Shown one piece after another: positions 43,229-51,463 of a stretch of DNA of 64,000 bases (position 1 is its first letter; the number at the start of each line of letters is the position of its first letter). Made by a program: the position numbers and the translations under genes. Source of the stretch: Mycolicibacterium iranicum (GTDB lineage Bacteria > Actinomycetota > Actinomycetes > Mycobacteriales > Mycobacteriaceae). The stretch lies in NCBI RefSeq assembly GCF_014190915.1, contig NZ_JACHVU010000003.1:372001-436000 (forward strand), read 5' to 3'. The notes below the pieces were generated by a model. It was not told the origin of the DNA. It made no database searches and saw only the letters and a program-made list of their open reading frames with translations.

Positions 43229-44044
43229 CTAGAACTTCACCGCGCCGCCGCTGATGCCCTGCACCAACTTGCGTTGGATGAAGAAGCTCGCGATGACGAC
43301 GGGGACGACCGCGATGAGGATGGCTGCGCTCATCGAGCCGATCTGCACCCCGCGGAATGTGTTGAAACCTGCGATGGCGACGGGCAGGATCGCTGCCTTC
43401 CCCGGCGCGAGGATGAGGCCGTAGAACAGGTCGTTCCACGACAGTGTGAAGCCGAAGATCGCCGCGGCGCCGATGCCTGGCAGCACCTGGGGGAGCACGA
43501 CGAGCCGGAAAGCCGCGAAGCGGGTGAAGCCGTCCACCTGCGCCTGCTCCTCGAGGGAGCGCGGAACGGCCTCGAAGAACCCGATGAGGAACCAGGTCAC
43601 CACGGGCAGAACGAAACTCAGGTGCGCGAAGATGACGGGTACCAGCGTGTCGGTCAGCCGTAGCGCGTAGGCCATCGTCAGGAACGGAAAGACCAGCACC
43701 GCGGGCGGCAACACCTGCGCGGCGAGCATGCCGAAGCGGGTCAGCGTGCCGCCGGCCCGGTAACGCGCGATGGCGTAGGCGCCCATGCTGCCGACGACCA
43801 CGCTGATGCCGACGGTGACCAGCGCCACGAGGGCGCTGCGTCCCGCGGCGCCGAGGATTCCCGAGGCCAGCACGTTGTGCCACGCGGAGAAATCGGGGGT
43901 GAACGACAGCAGGAACGGATCGTTGAGCTGTTCAGGCGTTTTCACGCTCGCCAGCGCGATCCAGACGATCGGGAACAGCACCGAGATTCCGGCGGCCCAC
44001 AGCAGGGCCGACCGCAGGACGGTGAGTAGGGCATACCGGCTCAT
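43229..44044 (-). CDS. Carbohydrate ABC transporter permease (MalG-like)
   Basis: A 271-residue permease with six predicted helices. The EAA-type loop with the ATPase is LEEQAQVDGFTRFAAFRLVVLPQVLPGIGAAA. The ATG at 44044 overlaps the preceding permease stop (ATGA). With the MalF-like partner it forms the sugar channel of a CUT1-type importer. Confidence 0.9.
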   Translation of the reverse strand: MSRYALLTVLRSALLWAAGISVLFPIVWIALASVKTPEQLNDPFLLSFTPDFSAWHNVLASGILGAAGRSALVALVTVGISVVVGSMGAYAIARYRAGGTLTRFGMLAAQVLPPAVLVFPFLTMAYALRLTDTLVPVIFAHLSFVLPVVTWFLIGFFEAVPRSLEEQAQVDGFTRFAAFRLVVLPQVLPGIGAAAIFGFTLSWNDLFYGLILAPGKAAILPVAIAGFNTFRGVQIGSMSAAILIAVVPVVIASFFIQRKLVQGISGGAVKF

Positions 44045-44913
44045 CGCGACCCCGCCTCTCGGGCTTTGTCCATCCGGCGGAACGCGAACACGATCACCGC
44101 GAGCACAAGGACGAGCACGACGAAGGCCATGGACGACGCGGAACCGAGCCGGAAGAACTGGATGCCGGTCTGATAGATGAAGTACTGCAACGTCTCTGTC
44201 TCGGTGCCGGGGCCGCCGCGGGTGGTCGCGAACACGTACTCGAACACCTTCATCGCATCGAGTGATCGCAGCAGGATCGCGACGACGAGTACGGGTGCCA
44301 GCAGCGGCAGCGTCACGCGTCGCAGCACGTACAGCCCGCTCGCACCGTCGACGCGCGCCGCGTCGAGCGGCTCCTTGGGGATGGACTCCAGGCCCGCGAG
44401 GATCAGCAGCACCATGAACGGGGTCCATTGCCACACGTCGATGAACGCCAGTGTGAACAGCGCCCGGCCCGGTCCGAAGAAGTCGTAATCCACGCCGATG
44501 GCATGCAGCATCGCCGGAATCGCGCCGAGCTGGTCGTTGAGCAGGAACCGGAATGTCAGGCCGACGGCGATCGGCGTGATGAACATCGGGGCCAACAGCA
44601 TCGAGCGGGTGACATCGCGCGCCCAGCGCTGCTTTTGGAGCGCCAGGGCGATCGCCAGCCCGATGACCAGCTCCAGGCCGACGGCGACCACCACGTACAG
44701 CGCGGTCGTGCCGAAGGCGTTCCAGAACCCGCTGTCGCCGAAGGTCGCCGCGAAGTTGCCGGCGCCGACGATCGACGGCGTTCCGCGATCGGTCAGCTTG
44801 TAGTCGGTGACACTCAGATAGGCCGCGTAGGCCAGGGGGAAACCGACCACCCCGACGAAGAGGGCAACGAGGGGGGCGACCATGCCGTACTGAAATCTCA
44901 CACGGGATTTCAC
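44041..44913 (-). CDS. Carbohydrate ABC transporter permease (MalF-like)
   Basis: A 290-residue permease with six predicted helices, from GLPL-like GMVAPLVALFVGVVGFPLAYAAYLS to the C-terminal SMAFVVLVLVLAVIVFAFRRMD. Its EAA loop is PKEPLDAARVDGASGLYVLRRVTLPLLAPVL. It is the first permease gene of the operon, 50 bp after the binding protein gene, and partners the downstream permease. Confidence 0.9.
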   Translation of the reverse strand: MKSRVRFQYGMVAPLVALFVGVVGFPLAYAAYLSVTDYKLTDRGTPSIVGAGNFAATFGDSGFWNAFGTTALYVVVAVGLELVIGLAIALALQKQRWARDVTRSMLLAPMFITPIAVGLTFRFLLNDQLGAIPAMLHAIGVDYDFFGPGRALFTLAFIDVWQWTPFMVLLILAGLESIPKEPLDAARVDGASGLYVLRRVTLPLLAPVLVVAILLRSLDAMKVFEYVFATTRGGPGTETETLQYFIYQTGIQFFRLGSASSMAFVVLVLVLAVIVFAFRRMDKAREAGSR

Positions 44914-44963
44914 GGTGGTCTCGCTCCTTTCGTGGGGTGGTCGGTTTCCGGTTCCGGTGGCGG

Positions 44964-46304
44964 TCAGCCCTGGATCTTCTCCGCCTCGGCCTGCGCGGCA
45001 GCCAGCGCGTCGTCGACGCTCTTGTTGCCGGCGACGGCTTCGTTGAGCTCGGTGCCGACGGCCTGGATCATCTCCTCGCCGCTGGGGCCCTGGCTCAGCG
45101 GCGCGGAGTTGGCCAGCAGCTGCTCGACGGTCCGGTAGTACTCCTCACCGAACCGGCCCTGCAGCACGGCGGGATCCTGCAGCGTGCTCTTGCGGATGGC
45201 CGCGCCGCCCTTCTCGGTGCGCGCGACGTCGTTGGGCTTGGCGGTGATCCACGACACGAACGCCCATGCGGCGTCCGGGGTGGCCGAGTTGGCCGGGATC
45301 GCCCAGCTCCACGAACCCAGCACCTGCTTGCCGCCGGGAATGGTCGCCATCTTGATCTTGCCCGCCGCAGGCCCGGAACCCGGCTCGTTGAGAGCGGGGA
45401 GCTGCCAGTTGTAGTTGATCATCGACGCGGACTGGTTCGCCGACACCGAACGCTGCGCCTCGTCCATGCTCCAGTTCAGGCTGTTGGCCGGCGCGGCGGT
45501 GCGGTAGGTGTCGATGTAGGCCTCCAGCGCACGCTTGGCCTCGGGGGTGTTGAGCGTGATCTTGCCGTCGGCGTCGTAGATGGAGCCGCCTGCGGCGAAC
45601 AGCCAGTTGCCCCACTCCTCGAAGATCTTGTACCCGCGCTGCGGCTGCATCGCGATGCCGGCACGGTCGCCGCTCTTGAGCGCCTTGCTGGTGCTGACGA
45701 GCTGCTCCAGGGTGGTGGGCACCTGCTGGTTGGCCGCGGCGAGATCGTCGGTGTTGTAGAGGTATCCGAGCGCGTAGTTGTAGAACGGGACCGCGTAGCG
45801 GGCTCCGTCGACCGTGGTGATGTCGGTCAGCGGCTGGAAGAAGTCTGCTGCGTCGTAGTCCGGTGTGCTGTCGATGCGCGCGTCGAGGGGCTGCAGGAAC
45901 TTCGCGTTCGCGAAGTCGACCATCCACGGATTGTCGACGACGATGAGATCGTAAGTCGGAGTGGACGATTGGAACGAGGACACCAGCTTGTCGCGCATCT
46001 GGTCATAGGTCAGCGACTCGATGGAGATCTCGACGCCGGGATACTCCTTGTTGAAGTCGGCGACCATCGACTTGACGATGTCGGTGTCCGGCACGTTCTC
46101 CATCAGGATCCGCACGGTGCCCGAGGCGTCGGTCGACACCTCACCGGTGCCGGTGGCCTGCCCGTTCTCTGAGGCCTGCTCGGGGCCACCGCTGCCTGCG
46201 CATCCCGTGAGCACGAGCGCGAAGGCGGCCAGCAGGGCGATCACGGCGGAGAAAGCGGTGCGGGCGCTTCTCCGCCCGGGGGTGGGACATTGCGTGATTC
46301 TCAT
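44964..46304 (-). CDS. Carbohydrate-binding lipoprotein (SBP family 1)
   Basis: A 446-residue family 1 solute-binding protein. A twin-arginine-free signal with hydrophobic AVIALLAAFALVL ends in the lipobox LTGC (C35). The mature part has VRILMENVPDTDIVKSMVADFNKEYPGVEISIESL and DLIVVDNPWMVDFANAKFLQPL, typical of sugar-binding proteins. It delivers a sugar or polyol to the two permeases. The nature of the sugar is not evident. Confidence 0.9.
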   Translation of the reverse strand: MRITQCPTPGRRSARTAFSAVIALLAAFALVLTGCAGSGGPEQASENGQATGTGEVSTDASGTVRILMENVPDTDIVKSMVADFNKEYPGVEISIESLTYDQMRDKLVSSFQSSTPTYDLIVVDNPWMVDFANAKFLQPLDARIDSTPDYDAADFFQPLTDITTVDGARYAVPFYNYALGYLYNTDDLAAANQQVPTTLEQLVSTSKALKSGDRAGIAMQPQRGYKIFEEWGNWLFAAGGSIYDADGKITLNTPEAKRALEAYIDTYRTAAPANSLNWSMDEAQRSVSANQSASMINYNWQLPALNEPGSGPAAGKIKMATIPGGKQVLGSWSWAIPANSATPDAAWAFVSWITAKPNDVARTEKGGAAIRKSTLQDPAVLQGRFGEEYYRTVEQLLANSAPLSQGPSGEEMIQAVGTELNEAVAGNKSVDDALAAAQAEAEKIQG

Positions 46305-46320
46305 TGGCGGAGTGTTCCTT

Positions 46321-47802
46321 TCATCGGGTGGTGCGGGCGAGGGCGTGCGAGACCGGGGTGGTGGCGGCGCTGAGCTCCCGCCAGGCCGCATAGGCCGCGT
46401 CATAGGCGTCCCGACGGGCCGGGTCGGGTGTGTAGGGCGCGTCCAGGGTGATGAACTTGGCGGCATCCGACCAGTCGTCGAGGGCGCCGGTCCCGATGGC
46501 GGCGATCACCGCCGCGCCGAGGGAGGCGCCCGGGTGGCCGCTCACCGGATTCATCTCGTGCCCGAGCACATCGGCGTGGATCTGTTTCCACAGCGTGGAT
46601 TTCGATCCTCCGTTGGTGATCATCACGCGGTGGAACGGCACGCCGATCTCACCGAAGACGTCGACGTGGTGGCGGAACCCGAACGCGATGCCTTCGAGCA
46701 CCGCGCGGTACATGTCGGCCCTGGTGTGGCCGAGGTGCATGCCGGCGAAGACACCCCGCAGATCGGGGTCGTGGATCGGGCTCTTCTCGCCGAGGAAATA
46801 GGGGAGGCAGAGAATCTCACCGGGCGAGCGGGTGGCGGCCTCGTCGTCGAGGTCGGTCAGCGGTGTGCCACCGATCAGAGATTGAAACCAGCGGATGAGG
46901 CTGCCGCTGGTGGCCATGCACCCGTTGGGCAACCAGTGGCCGGGGACGGGGTGGGCGTCGAGGTACAGCCGTTCGTCGACGATCTGGGTGTCGCTGGCGA
47001 CCAGGATGTCGCCGGCACCACCGAGTTTCACCAGGGCGTCGCCCGGGTCGTTGACGCCGGCGGCGAAAGCCGACAGCACGTGGTCGGCGCCGCCGACCAC
47101 CAGCGCAGTGCCGGCGAGCAGACCCGTGGCCTCGGCGGCCCGCCCACTGAGCTCGCCCACCACCGTGCCGGGCGCCCGGACGGGGGCCAGGGTGGCGGAA
47201 TCGAGGGCGGCGGCCTGCAGGACCGCGCCCGCGGTCTGTCCGTCGATGGTGAACAGCCCCGACTCCAGCGCCCAGTTCTGTTCCACGTGCACCGGAGCCC
47301 CGAGCGCGCACAGCACCCAGTCGTAGGAACCGACCCAGTGGGCGGTGCGCGCGTACACCTCCGGTTCGTGCTCACGCAGCCATACCGTCGTCGGCGCCAC
47401 CGACTGCTGCGTCAGAGCGGAGCCGGTGAGCGCGACCAGGTCGGTGCCCCGAAGTCTCTCGGCGAGCTCGGCCACCTCCCGGTGGGCGCGGGCGTCATTC
47501 TGGAGGATGGCGTGGCGCAGAGGGTTTCCGGCGTCGTCGACCGGGAGGACAGCGGGCACCATGCCCGAGGTCGCCAGCGCACCGATCTGAGCGGGGGAGA
47601 CACCGCTGACGGTGACGACCTCGCGGACCGATTCCAGCACGTTGGCATACCACTGGGCGGTGTCGGCCTCGGCGAAGCCCGGTGCCGGGGAGTGCAGCGC
47701 GGTCTCCCGGGACGCGGTGGCCACGATCCCGCCGAGGGTGTCCAGCAGGACCGTCTTGGTACCGGTGGTGCCGATGTCCACGCCGACCGTGTAGCGCGTC
47801 AT
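46321..47802 (-). CDS. FGGY family carbohydrate kinase
   Basis: A 493-residue sugar kinase related to xylulokinase. VGVDIGTTGTKTVLLD forms the first phosphate-binding loop, QNDARAHREV matches the substrate region, GGADHVLSAFAAGV and ITNGGSKSTLWKQIHADVLG fit the second half with its ATP site. It would phosphorylate the imported sugar or its oxidised product. Its ATG overlaps the DeoR stop (ATGA), tying it to the regulator at the front of the operon. Confidence 0.9.
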   Translation of the reverse strand: MTRYTVGVDIGTTGTKTVLLDTLGGIVATASRETALHSPAPGFAEADTAQWYANVLESVREVVTVSGVSPAQIGALATSGMVPAVLPVDDAGNPLRHAILQNDARAHREVAELAERLRGTDLVALTGSALTQQSVAPTTVWLREHEPEVYARTAHWVGSYDWVLCALGAPVHVEQNWALESGLFTIDGQTAGAVLQAAALDSATLAPVRAPGTVVGELSGRAAEATGLLAGTALVVGGADHVLSAFAAGVNDPGDALVKLGGAGDILVASDTQIVDERLYLDAHPVPGHWLPNGCMATSGSLIRWFQSLIGGTPLTDLDDEAATRSPGEILCLPYFLGEKSPIHDPDLRGVFAGMHLGHTRADMYRAVLEGIAFGFRHHVDVFGEIGVPFHRVMITNGGSKSTLWKQIHADVLGHEMNPVSGHPGASLGAAVIAAIGTGALDDWSDAAKFITLDAPYTPDPARRDAYDAAYAAWRELSAATTPVSHALARTTR

Positions 47803-48626
47803 CGTCCTCCCGTCGCGGCTCGCGACGCAGCGTCGACGTGCGAATCCTGTTGGTCGGCCACGCAGATCACCTCGACGCCGGCGCCGCGGGCGGCCACCAG
47901 TGCCGGATGGTCCGGTGAACCGTCGCTGACGATCGTCTGGATCTGCGACAGCGCCGAGATACTCACGAAGGTGACGCGACCGAGCTTGCTCTTGTCGGCG
48001 GCGACGATGACGCGGTCGGCGCGGCGGCTCGCCGCCCGCTTCACCCGGCTCTCGGCCTGGTGGTAGTCGGAGATGCCGCGGTCGCTGTCGATCCCGGCCA
48101 CTCCCATGACGTAGGTGTCGCAGTTGTAGTTGGCGAGCGTGTCCTCGGCGCCCGGGCCGATGAGGCTCAACTCGCCGGCGCGCAGCTCACCGCCGGTGAG
48201 CACCACCGTGGTGTCGGGCTCGTCGACCAGCGCCAGCGCCGCGAGCACGCTCGGCGTCACCACGGTCAGGCCGAGACCACGGCCTTTCAGCGAGTTGGCC
48301 ACCGCCAGCGCGGTGCTGCCCGAATCCAGGATCAGCGTCTCGTTACGTCCGATCAGATCGGCGACCACCTCGGCGATGTGGATCTTCTGCTGTGCGGCGT
48401 CGGCCATTCTTGTTGCGAACGACGGCTCGGTGTCCTTGCCCTGCACCGCGATCGCCCCGCCGACGACCCGGCGCACGACGCCGAGGATTTCCAGTGCCTC
48501 GACATCGCGGCGGATCGTCATCTCGGACACGTCGAACTCGGCTGCCAGATCGGCGAAGTTGATCTCGCGGGCAGACCGAACGCGCTGTTCTATCCGATCC
48601 CGGCGGGTCTTCACATCCACGGTCAC
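47799..48626 (-). CDS. DeoR/GlpR family transcriptional regulator
   Basis: A 275-residue repressor. It starts at GTG 48626 behind a CAAGG ribosome site. The N-terminal helix-turn-helix is REINFADLAAEFDVSEMTIRRDVEALE, with the wing VRRVVGGAIAV. The C-terminal sugar-phosphate-sensing domain has LILDSGSTALAVAN and VVLTGGELRAGELSLIGPGAED. It is the first gene of the eight-gene operon and probably represses it, and possibly the divergent DUF389 gene, until a phosphorylated sugar appears. Confidence 0.9.
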   Translation of the reverse strand: MTVDVKTRRDRIEQRVRSAREINFADLAAEFDVSEMTIRRDVEALEILGVVRRVVGGAIAVQGKDTEPSFATRMADAAQQKIHIAEVVADLIGRNETLILDSGSTALAVANSLKGRGLGLTVVTPSVLAALALVDEPDTTVVLTGGELRAGELSLIGPGAEDTLANYNCDTYVMGVAGIDSDRGISDYHQAESRVKRAASRRADRVIVAADKSKLGRVTFVSISALSQIQTIVSDGSPDHPALVAARGAGVEVICVADQQDSHVDAASRAATGGR

Positions 48627-48642
48627 CAGTGCCTTGTCTCGA

Positions 48643-48735
48643 CAACAGCTGTTGAAAATTCACATTCCGGACGCGCAATTACCGATTATCCGGGGGTCGC
48701 GCTGTCCGTGATGTGAATCTATAACACGATCGTGT
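48643..48735. promoter_or_regulatory. Palindromes and inverted repeats between deoR and the DUF389 gene
   Basis: Two perfect 12-bp palindromes, CAACAGCTGTTG (48643-48654) and ACACGATCGTGT (48724-48735), flank an inverted pair TTCACAT (48659-48665) / ATGTGAA (48711-48717). TATAAC at 48719-48724 could be a -10 for the rightward gene. One or more of these is likely the DeoR operator. Confidence 0.5.
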
Positions 48736-48765
48736 GGAGTGCCCACATTTAGCGGGCATTCGTTC

Positions 48766-49728
48766 ATGTCGGGTCCAGGAGGCGGTTACCGTGCGGCGGT
48801 GCTGCACTTGCGCGTGATCGTCCCGGGGGACATGCGCGACGACGTCCTCGACGTGCTGCGGCGGGAGGTGGGGGTCGCCCACATCCTCGTCCACCCCGGC
48901 GCCGCGATCGACCCGCCCGGCGACGTCGTCGCCGCCGACATTGCCCGCGAATGCGCCAACGACGTCATCCGCGAGCTGAAGCGCCTCGATGCCCAGCATC
49001 GTGGTGCGATCACGCTGACCGTTCTGGACACCGTTCTGTCGACGCGGGCGCACGCCGCCGAGGACGAGGCCGCAGGCGATCCCGCCGACGCCCTCGTCTG
49101 GGACGAGCTGATCACGCGCACCCGGGAGGACTCGACGTTGTCGGTCACCTTCGTGCTGTTCCTGACCGTGGCATGCCTCCTGGCCGCCATCGGCGCGCTC
49201 ACTGATTCCATGGTCACGGTGGTCGGCGCGATGGTCCTCGGCCCCGAATTCGGCCCGCTCGCCGCGGTGTCGGTGGCGCTGGTGCAGCGGCGCGCCGACC
49301 TGGCCCGGCGCGCCGCGTTTGCGCTTCTGGCGGGCTTCCCCATCGCGGTCGGCGTCACTGCGGTGCTGGCGCTGGCCGGGCAGGCGGTCGGTTGGCTGAG
49401 CCTGGACACCGTGCGCAACATCCACGACGCCGACTTCATCTTCCGGGTGGGGCCCGCCTCCTTCGTGGTCGCCTTGCTGGCGGGTGCCGCGGGCATGCTC
49501 TCGCTCATGTCATCGAGGTCGGCGGCCCTCGTCGGCGTCTTCATCTCGGTGACCACGGTGCCTGCAGCAGGTTTCGCTGCCGTCGCGGCCATTCTGGGCG
49601 ACTGGGGGGTCGCCGCCCGGTCGCTGACGCAACTCGGGGTGAACCTCGTCGGCATCGTGCTCGCCGGGGTGCTCGTCCTGGTTCTGCGGCCGCGCCGCAA
49701 CATCATTCCGCGTATCGCGCAAACCTGA
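48766..49728 (+). CDS. DUF389 membrane protein
   Basis: About 320 residues. The start is uncertain: ATG 48766 is used, but GTG 48739 and GTG 48799 (giving LHLRVIVP as the N-terminus) are possible; AGGAGG at 48776-48781 fits neither downstream start well. An N-terminal soluble domain (about 115 residues) precedes six hydrophobic segments, including TEDS-x-TLSVTFVLFLTVACLLAAIGALTDSMVTVVGAMVLGPEFGPLAAVSVAL. This last block is the DUF389 signature. Function unknown. Confidence 0.8.
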   Translation: MSGPGGGYRAAVLHLRVIVPGDMRDDVLDVLRREVGVAHILVHPGAAIDPPGDVVAADIARECANDVIRELKRLDAQHRGAITLTVLDTVLSTRAHAAEDEAAGDPADALVWDELITRTREDSTLSVTFVLFLTVACLLAAIGALTDSMVTVVGAMVLGPEFGPLAAVSVALVQRRADLARRAAFALLAGFPIAVGVTAVLALAGQAVGWLSLDTVRNIHDADFIFRVGPASFVVALLAGAAGMLSLMSSRSAALVGVFISVTTVPAAGFAAVAAILGDWGVAARSLTQLGVNLVGIVLAGVLVLVLRPRRNIIPRIAQT

Positions 49729-49945
49729 CGTCTCCTCTTTTCAACGTCCAGGGCTCCGCCGGTGCCCTCGGGCTATGTCGGTCGCCGAACTTAGCCACTT
49801 TGAGGTTGTGGCGCACGCCGCTGCGGCCCCCCGCCAGTGAAGTCATCAGCGTTTGCTGAAAATGCATTGCTGTGCACACAAAGATGTACGATGCGACGCG
49901 GGGAGTAGGCCCGCCGGCCTGCTGAAGAAGTCCTGAGGGGGACTG

Positions 49946-51274
49946 ATGGCGCGTTCGGCGCGAAATCATGCCAAGACTGCTCTCGCGGTCGGTGGACTTG
50001 TTGTTTTGTCAGCTATATTTGCCAACGCTACTACTGGCGCATCCGGTGCCGCTGTCGTGGCATGCGGTCAGGTCGGAGGAGCATGTAACGGCGCGACGGC
50101 GTTGCTCCTCGGCGGGCGCGGACAGTACGCACGGTTGACCGAGGAACAGATGCGCACGGCATTCGGCGGCTACTTCGCCGCCTACGAGCAACGCACCAGC
50201 GTCCCGTTCCCCGGCGAGGCGGAGTTCGCCGTCTCGGTGCCGGAGGGCTCCAACAACCTCTACGACGCGATCTACGCCCACCTCGACACCAAAGGCACAC
50301 CTTTGACGATCGGCGGTGTGTCCAAGGGGGCGCCGTCCGTGGTGGACGTGCTCTACCGCTTGATGGAGGACGCACAGAACACCGAGGACGGCATCACCCC
50401 GCCGTCGGCCGACGACATGAACGTCGCGATCTACGGTGCGCCGGGCAGGACGTTCTTCATCGGGACGAAATACCAACCCGTGCCCGAGACGCCCTACGAC
50501 ATTCTGATCGTGTCCGCCGAATACGACGGCATCGCCGACTTCCCGGACAACCCCTTCAACATTCTCGCGCTGATGAACGCCGCTCGCGGCGCCGAGCTGC
50601 TTCATGTCGATGCGGCGTTCTACGACGTCGCCCACAATCCGGTGTACTACCGGGTCGACGAGAATTCCCTGGGCGGGACGACGACCACCGTCGTCGTCCC
50701 TGCTTCGCGGCTGCCGCTGCTCCACGACATGTACGAAAGCGACGTCTGGGACCCGAACTTCACCGCGGCGCTGGAAAAGATGCTGCGCCCGATCATCGAC
50801 AGTGCCTACAAGCGGAACTGGGCGTCCCAGCGCAAGTACTGGACGTTCGACATCCCGGCAACCCTGCCGGGGGCTCCCGGGCCGGCCGCGGAGACCTTCT
50901 CGGCAGGGGCCGCACCTGAACTCGCCACCGACGACCGCGACGGCGAGGGCGGCCGGCAGTTCCCCGGTCGCACGACCGCCGGTGCGCCCGACCACGAGAC
51001 GGCCCCCGACGACGACGTGGTCGACGAGGCCAGTCGTGACGTGGGCGGCGCCGCCGAGGACATCACCGATGACGCCGCGCACGACGGGGCGACCCTCGAC
51101 GACGCAGCGCTCGGGGAGGCGGCGCTCGAGGAGGCGGCCCTCAAGGACGACGCACCTGAGGGCGATGCCGCAGCAGGCCTCGGGAATGACGCCGACGCAG
51201 CGCAATCCCCGGGAGCCGACGTCGAGACGCCTTCCGAGGCCACGTCCGGTGAGGGCGCCGCCGCCGACAGCTAG
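49946..51274 (+). CDS. Exported PE-PPE domain hydrolase with acidic pentapeptide-like tail
   Basis: A 442-residue exported protein. The signal peptide runs to about residue 36 (TALAVGGLVVLSAIFANA). The body (about 50-285) resembles the alpha/beta hydrolase PE-PPE domain, with the nucleophile elbow GGVSKGAP (S126) and a YDGIADFPDNPFN stretch. No PE or PPE N-terminal domain is present. The last ~140 residues are Asp/Glu/Ala-rich, with repeats such as TLDDAALGEAALEEAALKDD that approximate pentapeptide repeats. The first ~60 codons are less GC-rich than the rest. Likely a cell-surface esterase. Confidence 0.8.
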   Translation: MARSARNHAKTALAVGGLVVLSAIFANATTGASGAAVVACGQVGGACNGATALLLGGRGQYARLTEEQMRTAFGGYFAAYEQRTSVPFPGEAEFAVSVPEGSNNLYDAIYAHLDTKGTPLTIGGVSKGAPSVVDVLYRLMEDAQNTEDGITPPSADDMNVAIYGAPGRTFFIGTKYQPVPETPYDILIVSAEYDGIADFPDNPFNILALMNAARGAELLHVDAAFYDVAHNPVYYRVDENSLGGTTTTVVVPASRLPLLHDMYESDVWDPNFTAALEKMLRPIIDSAYKRNWASQRKYWTFDIPATLPGAPGPAAETFSAGAAPELATDDRDGEGGRQFPGRTTAGAPDHETAPDDDVVDEASRDVGGAAEDITDDAAHDGATLDDAALGEAALEEAALKDDAPEGDAAAGLGNDADAAQSPGADVETPSEATSGEGAAADS

Positions 51275-51328
51275 ACCCCGCCCGGTGCGACCTGCACCGC
51301 GAAGCCCGGTGTGGTGGGATCTACCGCT

Positions 51329-51463
51329 ATGGGGTTCACGGTGGTGCTGGAGCATCGCACCGGCTACACGACGGGCCTGGGGGAGAAGCAGGCCCGCCAG
51401 TCCACGGACGTGGGCGCACCGGGGATCCTGGACGTGCGGCGAGTGCGTACCGTTCTGCAGTAA
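51329..51463 (+). pseudogene. 44-codon ORF, possible deletion scar of a large transglutaminase gene
   Basis: ATG 51329 follows GGTGGGA and the stop overlaps the next gene (TAATG), so it looks translated and coupled. The first residues, VVLEHRTGYT, resemble the N-terminus of the ~1100-residue transglutaminase/DUF2126 protein (Rv2566 type), which I recall as starting like VALEHRTSYTF and which normally stands directly before this ATP-grasp gene. The end, ILDVRRVRTVLQ, could be that protein's C-terminus. An internal in-frame deletion would leave exactly this. A new small protein is the alternative. Confidence 0.5.
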
